Shown here: positions 26,612 through 35,523 of the stretch, piece by piece
Layout: each line of letters begins with the position of its first letter
Position numbering within the stretch: position 1 is the first letter of the stretch
Origin: an uncultured Alphaproteobacteria bacterium
GTDB taxonomy: Bacteria; Pseudomonadota; Alphaproteobacteria; Rs-D84
NCBI GenBank assembly: GCA_944392565.1
Contig: CALXWX010000002.1
Coordinates: 1-64,000, forward strand
DNA length: 64,000 nt
Direction: 5' to 3'
Made by a program: the position numbers and the translations under genes
Notes under the pieces: generated by a model
The model's input: the letters and a program-made list of their open reading frames with translations, nothing else
Told to the model about the DNA's origin: nothing
The model's database searches: none

Positions 26612-27786
26612 TATTCAATACCCACCATAACCATAATGTTTTTGATAACGCGTCCAAACAATATGGTCTTTTTAACGCGTTCCATTGCAACCAGTGGCGC
26701 ACGCGCAATCACGCGTCCGTCTTTTTCTGCGATAATTTCGCCAATTTTGTCCCCCGCATTAATTGGGGCTGGCACCGGATCATTATACCGCGCCAATACC
26801 CGCACGCCACGCAATCCATCAGATTTTGGCACTGTAATTGCGAATGGCTTTTCAACAGTGGCAACTACATTTTTCTGGCGACCATACCATACAGGTATTT
26901 GTGCAATTTTATCCCCCGGATTATAGAATACATTATTGACAGTTGTTGAATACCCATATTCCAACAGTTTTTTCATTTCTGCCGCCAATGCGTCATGACT
27001 TTTTCCATTGAATCCATTTATAACCCCGATTAATCGCCGCCCGCCAATTTTTGCACTGGCAACCATCCCATAACCACCATCGTCTGTATGTCCTGTTTTC
27101 AAGCCATCTGCACCCGGCATAATGAACAGCAGTTTATTATAATTCATTGTATGTGTTCGTCCCCATTCGCGACACCAATCACTTTGATATTCTGCAAATT
27201 CAAATCGCTTTGTTGCAAACATTGGATATATGTCTGGATAGTCCGATATTATATGCTGTGCTAATATCGCCAGTTCGCGACTGGTCATTAAATTGTTTGG
27301 ATTTGGCAACCCACTGGCATTGCCAAATGTCGATTGCGTCATTCCAATTTCGCGCGCCTTTTTTTGCATCAGTTCTGTAAATGCAGATTCCGACCCCGCC
27401 AGTTTTTCTGCCACAACCACCGATGCATCGCCGCCTGATAATACAATTAGCCCCAAAATGGCATCGCGTACAGATATTGTTTGACCCGCAACCAGGCAAA
27501 TTTTACTGGCTGGATACCACAATGGATTTTCATAGTCGGCATTTTCACTGACGGTTAATCTGTCATCCATCGTCAAATTACCTGCCTTGATTTCATCAAA
27601 CAGCACCGCCAGTGTCATCAGTTTTATCATGGATGATGGCGGCATCAGTGTATCGGCATTCTTGGCGACAATTTCCGCCCCAGAATCATAGTCAATCAAA
27701 AACGCAGATTTTGCGCGTGTAGAAAAATCCGCATGCGCAGTTGTTGTTATTAATGATAATAACAGAATAAATATTTTCTTTTTCAT
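26611..27786 (-). CDS. dacA: D-alanyl-D-alanine carboxypeptidase (PBP5-like)
   Basis: Periplasmic serine peptidase that removes the terminal D-Ala from peptidoglycan stems. It has a signal peptide (MKKKIFILLLSLITTTAHA), the nucleophile motif SMIK and the KTG motif in LKTGHTDDGG. Between them, the usual SxN box reads SGG (in LSGGDASVVVAEK), so the Asn is replaced by Gly. The C-terminal PBP5 domain and a terminal helix follow. Start ATG 27786 is 9 nt after a good -10 and has no Shine-Dalgarno. First gene of the operon. Confidence 0.93.
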   Translation of the reverse strand: MKKKIFILLLSLITTTAHADFSTRAKSAFLIDYDSGAEIVAKNADTLMPPSSMIKLMTLAVLFDEIKAGNLTMDDRLTVSENADYENPLWYPASKICLVAGQTISVRDAILGLIVLSGGDASVVVAEKLAGSESAFTELMQKKAREIGMTQSTFGNASGLPNPNNLMTSRELAILAQHIISDYPDIYPMFATKRFEFAEYQSDWCREWGRTHTMNYNKLLFIMPGADGLKTGHTDDGGYGMVASAKIGGRRLIGVINGFNGKSHDALAAEMKKLLEYGYSTTVNNVFYNPGDKIAQIPVWYGRQKNVVATVEKPFAITVPKSDGLRGVRVLARYNDPVPAPINAGDKIGEIIAEKDGRVIARAPLVAMERVKKTILFGRVIKNIMVMVGIE

Positions 27787-27795
27787 GGCACATGG

Positions 27796-27824
27796 ATATT
27801 AGCAACTATAAATTATAATGCCAA
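27796..27824 (-). promoter_or_regulatory. dacA operon promoter
   Basis: TTGGCA (27819-27824), 17 nt, TAATAT (27796-27801) on the minus strand, 9 nt before the start codon, consistent with a leaderless mRNA. Confidence 0.6.
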
Positions 27825-27832
27825 CAGATTTT

Positions 27833-29077
27833 TTATATAACATTGGCAATATATTCGCCATTAACAATATCGACCAGTTTCACATTGCATATCGTTCGCG
27901 ATGGTATTTTATCACCAATAATTTTTGTTGGTATATCATGCGGCGTACGCGCATTATTGTTTTCTTCAACCAACACTGGTACAGATTGCCCAATATGCGC
28001 GTGCATAAAATCAATACAATTTTTATCTGCGGCACCAGATATTATTTTTACACGCTGCTTTGATATGCTGCGATCAACTTGATTCGGCATATCCGCCGCC
28101 GGTGTCCCAGGGCGGGGTGAAAACGGAAATGCATGTATTTTAATTGGTTTTGTTTGTGCAACCAAATTCATGGTTTCATTAAATAATTCGTTTGTTTCGC
28201 CGGGAAAACCGCAAATAATATCCCAACTGAATGTAACATCCGATCCGGCGTATTCTGATATTTTACGCATTGTATCCGCCGTGTGGCGCCGCCGCATTGC
28301 GCGTAATATATCATTTGCCCCCGATTGCATCGACAGGTGCATATGTGGCATCATGCGGGAATCGTTTTTTATTAAATCAATTATTTTAAATATTTCTGGT
28401 GATGCCGGATCAATTGATGATAATCGCAATCGCTGTATACCTGGGACATCACGCAACAGGGCTGCACAAACATCAGATATTAACATGCCATTATGCGCAT
28501 AGCTGGCACTGTCAACACCCGTCAAGACAATTTCCCCAAAACCATTTTGAACCGCTGCCACAGCATCGCGTAAAATATCCGCATAATCAACAGATACCGA
28601 TGCCCCACGCAGAACGCGTGTAATGCAATATGTGCATTGGTGATTACATCCATTTTGAATTTGAATAAATTGTTTTGACATGTTTGGGGACGAATGATAA
28701 AAACGGCTGATTTTAGGCGTTGGAAAATCACATGGTGCCGCCGCCATTGCATTGATATACGCATTCAGATTCATTTTATCCCTGTTCGCGACGACGATTG
28801 CATTTGGTATTTTATAAAACAGTTCTGGGTTTCGTGTCGCCGCACACCCGGTTACAAAAATGGGCGCATATGGGTTTTCGCGCGACAGTTTGCGTACGCT
28901 TTGACCCGATTGCCGTTCTGCTTCGCCGGTAACGGCGCAAGTATTCACAACAATTGCGGCATCAAAGGCAGGTGCCAGCATAGAACCGATTTTTTCTGCC
29001 TCTAATGCATTCAATCGGCAACCAAAAGATAATGTTTTTATGTTATTTTTTTTATTTTCTGCTTGCATTTTTACCAT
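27833..29077 (-). CDS. mtaB: tRNA methylthiotransferase MtaB
   Basis: Radical SAM enzyme that adds a methylthio group to t6A37 of tRNA. The N-terminal UPF0004 domain starts TLSFGCRLNALEAE. The radical SAM cluster is in NGCNHQCTYCITRVLRG, and a TRAM-like C-terminal part follows. MtaB is preferred over MiaB and RimO because of the FGCRLN..E start. The start at 29077 (MVKMQAEN) lies 9 nt after a -10, with no Shine-Dalgarno; ATG 29068 is an alternative. It is divergent from rpoZ. Confidence 0.9.
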   Translation of the reverse strand: MVKMQAENKKNNIKTLSFGCRLNALEAEKIGSMLAPAFDAAIVVNTCAVTGEAERQSGQSVRKLSRENPYAPIFVTGCAATRNPELFYKIPNAIVVANRDKMNLNAYINAMAAAPCDFPTPKISRFYHSSPNMSKQFIQIQNGCNHQCTYCITRVLRGASVSVDYADILRDAVAAVQNGFGEIVLTGVDSASYAHNGMLISDVCAALLRDVPGIQRLRLSSIDPASPEIFKIIDLIKNDSRMMPHMHLSMQSGANDILRAMRRRHTADTMRKISEYAGSDVTFSWDIICGFPGETNELFNETMNLVAQTKPIKIHAFPFSPRPGTPAADMPNQVDRSISKQRVKIISGAADKNCIDFMHAHIGQSVPVLVEENNNARTPHDIPTKIIGDKIPSRTICNVKLVDIVNGEYIANVI

Positions 29078-29086
29078 CCATGGGGC

Positions 29087-29114
29087 ATTATATCGTGGTT
29101 AAAACCGTTTTCAA
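29087..29114 (-). promoter_or_regulatory. mtaB promoter
   Basis: TTGAAA (29109-29114), 16 nt, TATAAT (29087-29092) on the minus strand, 9 nt upstream of the ATG. Confidence 0.65.
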
Positions 29115-29130
29115 CAAAGGATTTAATAAA

Positions 29131-29505
29131 ATGGCCCGTACAACAAATTCAGATACATTACCATATGTAGAAAGTCGCTATGAATTGGGAATGCTGGCGT
29201 CCCAGCGTGTTCGCGATTTAAACGGCGGCGCAGAACCAATCGTTGATAAATCCAACGATAAATTAACCGTTGTCGCATTGCGCGAAATTGCGACGGGAAA
29301 TCTGGATGTCGATAACCTGCGTCATGAATTTGTCCAGTCTTATAAAAGTACGCCGTCTGCATCTGAATCCGAAGATTCTTTGGAAATTGCTGCAACCGAA
29401 GACCCAAAATTGCGTGAAATTGATGCGGAATTGGAAAATATACTGGTTGAAAATCCGGTTGAACCAGACGAAACCGAAGAAATAGCGGAATTATCTGCGG
29501 AATAG
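29131..29505 (+). CDS. rpoZ: RNA polymerase omega subunit
   Basis: Small subunit that assists assembly of RNA polymerase. The 124 residues contain the conserved ESRYELGMLASQRVRDLN and KLTVVALREIATG segments, then an acidic Glu/Asp-rich tail common in alphaproteobacterial RpoZ. The start at 29131 follows AAAGGATTTAATAAA. Upstream in-frame codons run through mtaB and its promoter and are rejected. tRNA-Ser follows 16 nt after the stop. Confidence 0.93.
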   Translation: MARTTNSDTLPYVESRYELGMLASQRVRDLNGGAEPIVDKSNDKLTVVALREIATGNLDVDNLRHEFVQSYKSTPSASESEDSLEIAATEDPKLREIDAELENILVENPVEPDETEEIAELSAE

Positions 29506-29521
29506 TTTGTAATAAACATTC

Positions 29522-29612
29522 GGAGATGTCGCATAGTTGGTCTAGTGCGCCACATTGGAAATGTGGTATACCCACCCGGGTATCAAGGGTTCGAATCCCT
29601 TCATCTCCGCCA
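29522..29612 (+). tRNA. tRNA-Ser(GGA)
   Basis: Class II tRNA of 91 nt with encoded CCA. The acceptor stem is GGAGATG/CATCTCC, the anticodon stem CCACA/TGTGG with loop TTGGAAA (anticodon GGA), and there is a long variable arm and a T loop TTCGAAT. Its 3' end marks the border of the acquired element. Confidence 0.97.
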
Positions 29613-29641
29613 GGAATACAAAAAATTCCAAAAATTTATAT

Positions 29642-29680
29642 AAAGTCCCACAAACCCGCCGGTTTCTGGGACTTTTTTAG
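29642..29680 (+). terminator. Terminator after tRNA-Ser
   Basis: AAAGTCCCA (29642-29650) pairs with TGGGACTTT (29667-29675), with an inner AAACC/GGTTT, then a T run. Confidence 0.85.
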
Positions 29681-29695
29681 TGCGTTATTGCTCTG

Positions 29696-29744
29696 GTATG
29701 TCTTTGCTTTTCGAAAATCCACCATTTTGCCCACTATGACATAC
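29696..29744. other. Inverted repeat at left border of element
   Basis: GTATGTC (29696-29702) and GACATAC (29738-29744) surround 35 nt, between the tRNA terminator and the recombinase gene. Position and dyad symmetry make it a candidate recombinase-binding (att) site. No matching copy at the right end was found by eye. Confidence 0.35.
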
Positions 29745-29786
29745 TTCGCCAAAAAATAGGGGGTCAAAAACAGAAGAAAAACATTG

Positions 29787-31379
29787 TTATAAGGAGTATT
29801 GTTTAGAGTCATTTAAAAGATTTTTATATGTGCAAATGATGGTGCCGTCAAGTATTTGATTCACTCTTTTCGGATTCATATAAGCTATATCAAGGTATTT
29901 GTAAATTGTGCGTGGTGTGGAACCAACTTTTCTTGCAACTGTATCCACATCTCCGCATTCTTCGTACATTTCACGATATCTCCACGCAGTTGCAAACGCC
30001 TTGACGATAAGGTTATTGTTTTCTGTAATTGTGAGCAGGCTTGTTTTTTCCTTGCTAAATTTAGTGTTTGTATGCCTGCGAAAAACTACTGGAACGGTTA
30101 TTGTGACACTGTGTTCGTTTGTAATAAATTCCATTGGTAAGCTTGACTGATTTACATAAACATCTGTAATAAATGGTCGCACAGAATTTGGCGATACATC
30201 TAAATAGATAATCAGTTGCTTGTTTGAGAGAATAGCCTTGTCAACTATGGCTTGTATAAAGTCCCGTTTTTGTACACCCGATAGAGCCGCCAAATTTACT
30301 GACTTTAATGCACTTGCAGAATCCGGTGGTAAATGGGACAGGTCGGCATTTAGAAACTCTGAAATAGTATTTGATACAACTTCGTCAACGGGTGCAGCCG
30401 GTATAAAAAGTCCCTTTTGCGCATAGTAATGTATTTTAGTATGATTTTTGTTGGTTTTAACTTGGTTGATAAAACGTTCACCTTGACTGTTAAACAGTTT
30501 GCCTGATAACAAGTTTGGTGACCGGTGTGATTCTGTTTTGTTATTAGAATTGTTTTTCAATGCATGTTGAACTTGGTCAAAAAGTTCTTTTGAAATAATT
30601 GCGTCTTGTTCGCCCTTGGCGGTGGTATTTGCTTTTTTATGTGCAATTTGACCAATATAAATCATATCACGCAACAGGCGGTGCATTCCCATCAGTGATA
30701 TTTTATTGCCACCTTTTTGATTGCCTTTTTTAGAAATCCATTTCTTGGAATATATACCATGTGCTTCGGCATATTGGACCAGGCGTTTTACAGATTGTAA
30801 CTCTAAATACTTTTCAAACAGTTGTTTTACTTGATGGGCCTCTGTATCGTTTACAACCAGTTTTTTGTCTTTTATATCGTATCCTAATGGTGGATTGCCA
30901 CCCATCCATAAACCTTTGGCTTTACTGGCGCGTATTTTATCACGAACACGTTCACTGGCAACTTCCCGCTCAAACTGTGCAAACGATAATAACATATTCA
31001 GAGTTAACTTGCCCATAGAAGTACTGGTATCAAATGCCTGCGTAATAGACACAAAGTTGCAGTTGTACTTATCAAAGTACTTCATCATATTGTGAAAGTC
31101 CAAGATAGAGCGAGACAATCGGTCAACCTTGTACACTACAACAGTGTTTATCAACCCTTTGGATATATCTTCCAGCATTTGCTTTAATGCGGGTCGTTCC
31201 ATAGTTCCGCCAGAAATCGCCGCATCAGCATAAGTGCGAATATATTCCCAATTATTAAATGCCTGGGACACAATGTATGCTTTACAAGATTCATCCTGGT
31301 TTAACAGGGAGTTAAACTCTTGTTCTAACCCATGTTCAGTTGACTTACGGACATAAACAGCGCATTTAATCACCGACAT
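29787..31379 (-). CDS. Serine recombinase (phage-type)
   Basis: Site-specific recombinase, presumably the integrase of the element. The resolvase domain occupies about 1-150, with the nucleophile in YVRKSTEHG (Ser13) and the DRLSRS motif. A recombinase domain (about 165-260, GNPPLGYDI...) and a C-terminal region without the Cys4 zinc ribbon follow. Length 530. An AAAGGTG site precedes the ATG. It points toward the tRNA. A truncated relative of its first 40 residues lies at 34483-34653. Confidence 0.93.
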   Translation of the reverse strand: MSVIKCAVYVRKSTEHGLEQEFNSLLNQDESCKAYIVSQAFNNWEYIRTYADAAISGGTMERPALKQMLEDISKGLINTVVVYKVDRLSRSILDFHNMMKYFDKYNCNFVSITQAFDTSTSMGKLTLNMLLSFAQFEREVASERVRDKIRASKAKGLWMGGNPPLGYDIKDKKLVVNDTEAHQVKQLFEKYLELQSVKRLVQYAEAHGIYSKKWISKKGNQKGGNKISLMGMHRLLRDMIYIGQIAHKKANTTAKGEQDAIISKELFDQVQHALKNNSNNKTESHRSPNLLSGKLFNSQGERFINQVKTNKNHTKIHYYAQKGLFIPAAPVDEVVSNTISEFLNADLSHLPPDSASALKSVNLAALSGVQKRDFIQAIVDKAILSNKQLIIYLDVSPNSVRPFITDVYVNQSSLPMEFITNEHSVTITVPVVFRRHTNTKFSKEKTSLLTITENNNLIVKAFATAWRYREMYEECGDVDTVARKVGSTPRTIYKYLDIAYMNPKRVNQILDGTIICTYKNLLNDSKQYSL

Positions 31380-31400
31380 TTTTACACCTTTTTATTGTAG

Positions 31401-31432
31401 CAATTACTGCTTACAAAGCGCAGAAAGTCAAG
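31401..31432 (-). promoter_or_regulatory. Element promoter box 1
   Basis: On the minus strand TTGACTTTC, then a GCTT-TGT-AAGC dyad and AGTAATTG. About 28 of 32 bases match box 2 at 35492-35523. It lies directly upstream of the serine recombinase. Confidence 0.6.
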
Positions 31433-32124
31433 AGATAAGATGCTAAATAATATATGAATAGCTGTTAGTTACTTGAAGCCATAATGAAAGCTCATTATAT
31501 AGGATATGGATAGTCGTTTTATATTTGGAATATTTGTGGTTCCTTTTTGTATTTTTTGAAATCTAGCATAAAGTGCATCTGAATTTTCCGTGTATTTATG
31601 GTAATTTTGATTCGCTATAGTTCTGGCACAGGGTTTGAAATAATGCCGTTTGCCAGCCTGTTTTAATTTTAATTGTTCAATATGCATGCGTAGGAACAAA
31701 ATCACGCTTTTTGCCGTTCTATTCATTATCGCTATTTTCACGGAACGAGCGAATTTAAGAAAGCTTTAAACTCAGGCGATTGCCAATTGGCGCAACAATT
31801 CACGAACTTTTGGTGGTCGGATTTCAAAAATTTCAATTCTAAAATATCTAAACAGGGCTTTTCCTTGTTCCTTATATTCTTTATTAAATATCTTAAATTT
31901 CTCGGTTTAGCTGTCTAAAATATCTCATATACTCAGATCATTGTATGGTGTTTTTTAACAATTTGAGTATTTAATATTTTGAATTCATCGGGCAACTTTA
32001 AATTGAATCCCTTAAATATGAAATTATTATAACATAAAAACGTCAAATGCTTAGTCTCAATGTAAAGATACTGGATTTGTTCTACTTTTTATATTATATC
32101 TTTTACTAAGATATAGGAACAATT
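31433..32124. other. AT-rich intergenic stretch in element
   Basis: No supported gene. A 90-codon frame (31469-31741, minus, GTG start) lacks a ribosome site and a recognisable product. The last bases before 32125 hold an AGGA site for the ATPase gene. The rest looks like degraded sequence. Confidence 0.5.
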
Positions 32125-34407
32125 ATGCCAAATGAAAAAAATATTGTAAAGTTTAGCCTGGAAGGCATTGGGCCCTTTTCAAACAGACTTAGATTTGTAT
32201 TTGATGGTGGCGATAATAAAAGCATAAAGCTAGGTATTTATGCCACTAACGGCACAGGAAAAACATTTATTAGTAGGTGTTTTAGTGAATGTTCCACAAG
32301 GTTGACTGGAGGAACTTCTTATTATCCAAAGGAAAATCTTGTTAGCTTCGGAAAAACTGATGGCAAATTTGACCTTGAAGTCCAGATAAAAAACGGCGTT
32401 TCTTGTAAAATTGTAATGCCGATTAACAACATAAGTGCGTCCAATATTACATCAGGTGTGATTTTTCATGTATTTAATTCGGATTATATAAAACGACAAT
32501 TCATGGCAAGACATTGGGCTCCTGATGGTGATATTAACGGTGAGATAGTTGTAGGTGAAGAGAACGCAAAAGTTGCTACATTAATTGAAGAAGTTGCACA
32601 GAAGTACACGGAAAATGAAGAAATAAAATGTAGATTAGACGCCATAATTGGAGATAAAAAGCTAGGTCTTAAATCTAATTATGATGTGCGCGCTAATTCC
32701 AGTGCTTTTCAAGGCATAAACTTTGATAGCATTATCAAAGGTGTTGCGTTTCATAGCAAAAAAACTAAATTAGAATTAGTCCAAGAATACGATTCTTTAA
32801 AAGAATTTGCAAAAATTTCTGATGCTTTCCAAGATGTTTCATTTTTGTCTAAATTAGATGTTGAGATTGAACCGGTTTTGATAGATGCTGAATTAAATAA
32901 ATCCTATGCTAGAAAAGATATTCAAGAAAAATTTTTAGCAAAAATACAATCTTCTCAAGACTTTATACGAAAAGGCTTGACTTTAACCAAAGATAACAAA
33001 TGTCCTTATTGTGAGCAATCTTTAGACGGCGCAAAAGAAATTATTACGGCATATAATGATTTCTTTGATAAAACGCAAGTTGAAGTTTCAAACCAGTTGT
33101 CTAAACATAAATCTAAATTTGAGAAATTAGAATCTGACATAAAGTCTTTAATGATAAATTCTGCAAAAAGCACGAAACAATTTAACGACTTAAAAGGCTA
33201 TTTCCCATCAACAAAAGACCTTATTATTACTCCTATTGTTCTTCCAGACGGTTTATTAGATGCCATAACTCTTTGCAAAAATATAATCCAAACAAAAATA
33301 GAAGATATTTCGTGCGTAGGTATTAGCATTGCAAGTGCTTTCATGACTGTTCAACGAGAATTAAAAAATATCAATAATCAAGTTGTTAACATTAATACAG
33401 AAATAAAGAAAGTAAATGATGCCAAGGAGAGTTTAACATCAGAGTTAAAAACAATCAAAGATTCACTATGCGAAGCAGAGTTTAATGATATTATATCGGT
33501 TAATAGGAATGATATAAATAAATTTATAGAAAATCATGTAAGAATAAAAGCTGCCAACGAAGAAATACAAGAGCTTCAGACAAAGAAACCGAAGAAAGAT
33601 CTTGTTTATAAAGAGTTTTGTAATTTAATAAAGACATATTTTGGCGATAAATATACAATTGAATCAGATACGTTTAAATTAAAACTAAATACTCAAAGTT
33701 TAGATAATCCAGACATGGTTTTAAGTGATGGAGAAAAAAGTATAATAGCTTTTTGTTATTATTTGGCCGATATTCATTCAAAAATTAACAGCACTGCAGA
33801 TTATGACAAGTTATTTTTCGTAATAGATGATCCGATATCTAGTATGGACTTTACTTATGTTTATGAAACAGCCCAGGTGATTAAAAATCTTACCAAGATT
33901 ATAAATGGCGAAAAGCCAAAATATATCATACTTACTCATAATGCTGAATTTATGAATATATTATGTTCAAATAGTTTATTGTCTAAATCATACCATTTGA
34001 AAAAAGTTGATAATGAAATAATGCCATTAAAACATGCTTTCGTTGCACCGTATCAAAACCATTTAGAAGATATTTATAGTATTTCACAGGGGCGCACTAA
34101 ACCAACACACACCACATATAATTCAATAAGGCACATTTTGGAAAGTATAAAAAGTTTTGTTAATCCTGATTGTAAGGATTTGGACGAATTTATAGATACT
34201 CAAACCGTTAATGGTAAAAAATTGTTTGAATCAAATGGACATATGTATAGAGTTATTCATGATATGTCGCATGGAAGACCAAGAAACTATGAAGATATTA
34301 GCGAAGACAAGACCATAGACGGTTGTAAGGAATTAATAAAATACATTAATGAAAAATTTCCTGGACAAATTCCGCACATACAAAACAAGAAAGAACTAGA
34401 GAGTTGA
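32125..34407 (+). CDS. RloC/PrrC-like ATPase, candidate anticodon nuclease
   Basis: AAA_13-type ABC ATPase of 760 residues. Walker A is NGTGKT near 42-47, the signature is LSDGEKS, and Walker B lies in KLFFVIDDPISSMD. A coiled-coil middle carries a CPYC pair (Cys293, Cys296), as in the zinc hook of RloC. After the ATPase, Arg669-x3-Glu673 is followed by His at 706, 712 and 716 (HDMSHG). This spacing resembles the Arg/Glu/His nuclease triad of PrrC and RloC. A tRNA-cutting antiphage role is inferred; a plain AAA_13 protein remains possible. Confidence 0.75.
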   Translation: MPNEKNIVKFSLEGIGPFSNRLRFVFDGGDNKSIKLGIYATNGTGKTFISRCFSECSTRLTGGTSYYPKENLVSFGKTDGKFDLEVQIKNGVSCKIVMPINNISASNITSGVIFHVFNSDYIKRQFMARHWAPDGDINGEIVVGEENAKVATLIEEVAQKYTENEEIKCRLDAIIGDKKLGLKSNYDVRANSSAFQGINFDSIIKGVAFHSKKTKLELVQEYDSLKEFAKISDAFQDVSFLSKLDVEIEPVLIDAELNKSYARKDIQEKFLAKIQSSQDFIRKGLTLTKDNKCPYCEQSLDGAKEIITAYNDFFDKTQVEVSNQLSKHKSKFEKLESDIKSLMINSAKSTKQFNDLKGYFPSTKDLIITPIVLPDGLLDAITLCKNIIQTKIEDISCVGISIASAFMTVQRELKNINNQVVNINTEIKKVNDAKESLTSELKTIKDSLCEAEFNDIISVNRNDINKFIENHVRIKAANEEIQELQTKKPKKDLVYKEFCNLIKTYFGDKYTIESDTFKLKLNTQSLDNPDMVLSDGEKSIIAFCYYLADIHSKINSTADYDKLFFVIDDPISSMDFTYVYETAQVIKNLTKIINGEKPKYIILTHNAEFMNILCSNSLLSKSYHLKKVDNEIMPLKHAFVAPYQNHLEDIYSISQGRTKPTHTTYNSIRHILESIKSFVNPDCKDLDEFIDTQTVNGKKLFESNGHMYRVIHDMSHGRPRNYEDISEDKTIDGCKELIKYINEKFPGQIPHIQNKKELES

Positions 34408-34482
34408 TAGGTTCGTATTTATATCTGTGTCAGAGAATTACTTATTGTGATTGATTTCTCATATGCGGCGACAAGCACTGCT

Positions 34483-34653
34483 TTATCTATGTATGTGTAT
34501 AACTGCTGGTAGTGCTACCGTCACTGTAAGTTTTTTTATATTAAGGGTTTGCAATGAAATGTATGCTTTGCAAAAGGGCTCTTGATTAAAAGCCTGTTCC
34601 AATCCGTGTTCAGTTGACTTGCGGACGTACACTGCACATTTAATCACCGACAT
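34483..34653 (-). pseudogene. Truncated serine recombinase remnant
   Basis: A 56-codon frame starts MSVIKCAVYVRKSTEHGLEQ, identical over 20 residues to the recombinase at 29787-31379. It then continues after a small deletion with FCKAYISLQ before diverging and stopping. It overlaps the stop of the DUF2924 gene, the normal arrangement for DUF2924-recombinase pairs. The catalytic domain is lost. Confidence 0.8.
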
Positions 34654-35089
34654 TTACTTTCCTTTTATCCAGTTCAAAAAAGTGCGGTCCCGATGTCTTG
34701 GCACCACAAATATCAGACGCAATGGCGGATAATGAACGATACTGTTTCCCGTTATATAAAAACGTGTTGTCATAATTGACCAGGACCTTGTGTTCTATAT
34801 TCCGAAAGTGCCTGATGATAGTTGTGCCTGGCGCAATGTTGTATCTATGCTTTAATACGCGGTTTACACATTCAGCAGGGTTGTCTTTATACTTTCTGAT
34901 TTTCTTGATGAACTTTGGCTCAATACGCAGATTTAAGCGTTCGCATTGAATATAGTACCACAGTGGTCGCATTTGTCGTTTAAAAGGGTGGGGCGAATAT
35001 CGTGCCCATAAACGTGCACGCTCATCTTGTGATAGCGCTTTCAACTCTTCAAATGTCTTTGGCAAAATATCTTTAACTTTCCGTTGCAT
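34640..35089 (-). CDS. DUF2924 domain protein
   Basis: 149-residue protein of the DUF2924 family, found next to phage-type recombinases in alphaproteobacteria; function unknown. Starts MQRKVKDILPKTFEELKAL after an AAGGAA site. It has conserved WYYIQCERL, PGTTIIRHF and YRSLSAIASDICG.KTSGPHFF segments. Its last codons overlap the ATG of the truncated recombinase, so the pair was once translationally coupled. Confidence 0.82.
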   Translation of the reverse strand: MQRKVKDILPKTFEELKALSQDERARLWARYSPHPFKRQMRPLWYYIQCERLNLRIEPKFIKKIRKYKDNPAECVNRVLKHRYNIAPGTTIIRHFRNIEHKVLVNYDNTFLYNGKQYRSLSAIASDICGAKTSGPHFFELDKRKVNVGD

Positions 35090-35258
35090 TATTGTTTCCT
35101 TTTTGTCGCAGATGCTGCATAGCAATGTCAATCAACATACGTAGAATACGCAGGTTGTGATATAGGTCTTTGTTGGTAATTTCCGGCATACGCCCGAACG
35201 GATTGCCGGACGTACCACAGCGAAAACGATTATTCTTAGGCGGATTTTTGTATGGCAT
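35073..35258 (-). CDS. Small DUF5681-like phage protein
   Basis: 61 residues. The N-terminal half, YKNPPKNNRFRCGTSGNPFGR, matches the opening motif of DUF5681 proteins (compare the full member at 41858-42235). The start overlaps the upstream stop as TAATG, and its end overlaps the DUF2924 start, so it is part of one operon. Confidence 0.65.
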   Translation of the reverse strand: MPYKNPPKNNRFRCGTSGNPFGRMPEITNKDLYHNLRILRMLIDIAMQHLRQKGNNNATES

Positions 35259-35452
35259 TATTCAACCTCAAACCATTTCATAACGGTGACAAGCAGGTGT
35301 GGATAATCGGCATTGGTGGCCTCGGTCAAGAATTCGGACCATTTATCTTCTAAACCAGCTAAGACCAAGGCGTTTTTACACCGCGAAAGGATAGCGAAAG
35401 CATTACCATCACGATTGGTTAAATAAACCTTTATATCAGGATATTTAGGCAT
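35258..35452 (-). CDS. Small hypothetical phage protein
   Basis: 64 residues, MPKYPDIKVYLTNRDGNAFA..., no known domain. The start at 35452 is set by AAAGGAG six bases upstream; a longer frame to 35494 lacks a site. First gene of the operon leading through the DUF5681-like and DUF2924 genes to the broken recombinase. Box 2 lies about 40 nt upstream. Confidence 0.65.
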   Translation of the reverse strand: MPKYPDIKVYLTNRDGNAFAILSRCKNALVLAGLEDKWSEFLTEATNADYPHLLVTVMKWFEVE

Positions 35453-35491
35453 ATTGGACTCCTTTGTTTTTACTATGTTTTTAAGTTTGTC

Positions 35492-35523
35492 CAATTACTG
35501 CTTGGAAAGCGCCGAAAGTCAAG
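35492..35523 (-). promoter_or_regulatory. Element promoter box 2
   Basis: Minus strand TTGACTTTC, GCTT-TCC-AAGC dyad, AGTAATTG; near copy of box 1 at 31401-31432. Confidence 0.6.

Noticed and set aside
31469-31741. 90-codon minus-strand frame in the element
   Set aside because: GTG start without a ribosome site, no family features, flanked by apparently degraded sequence.
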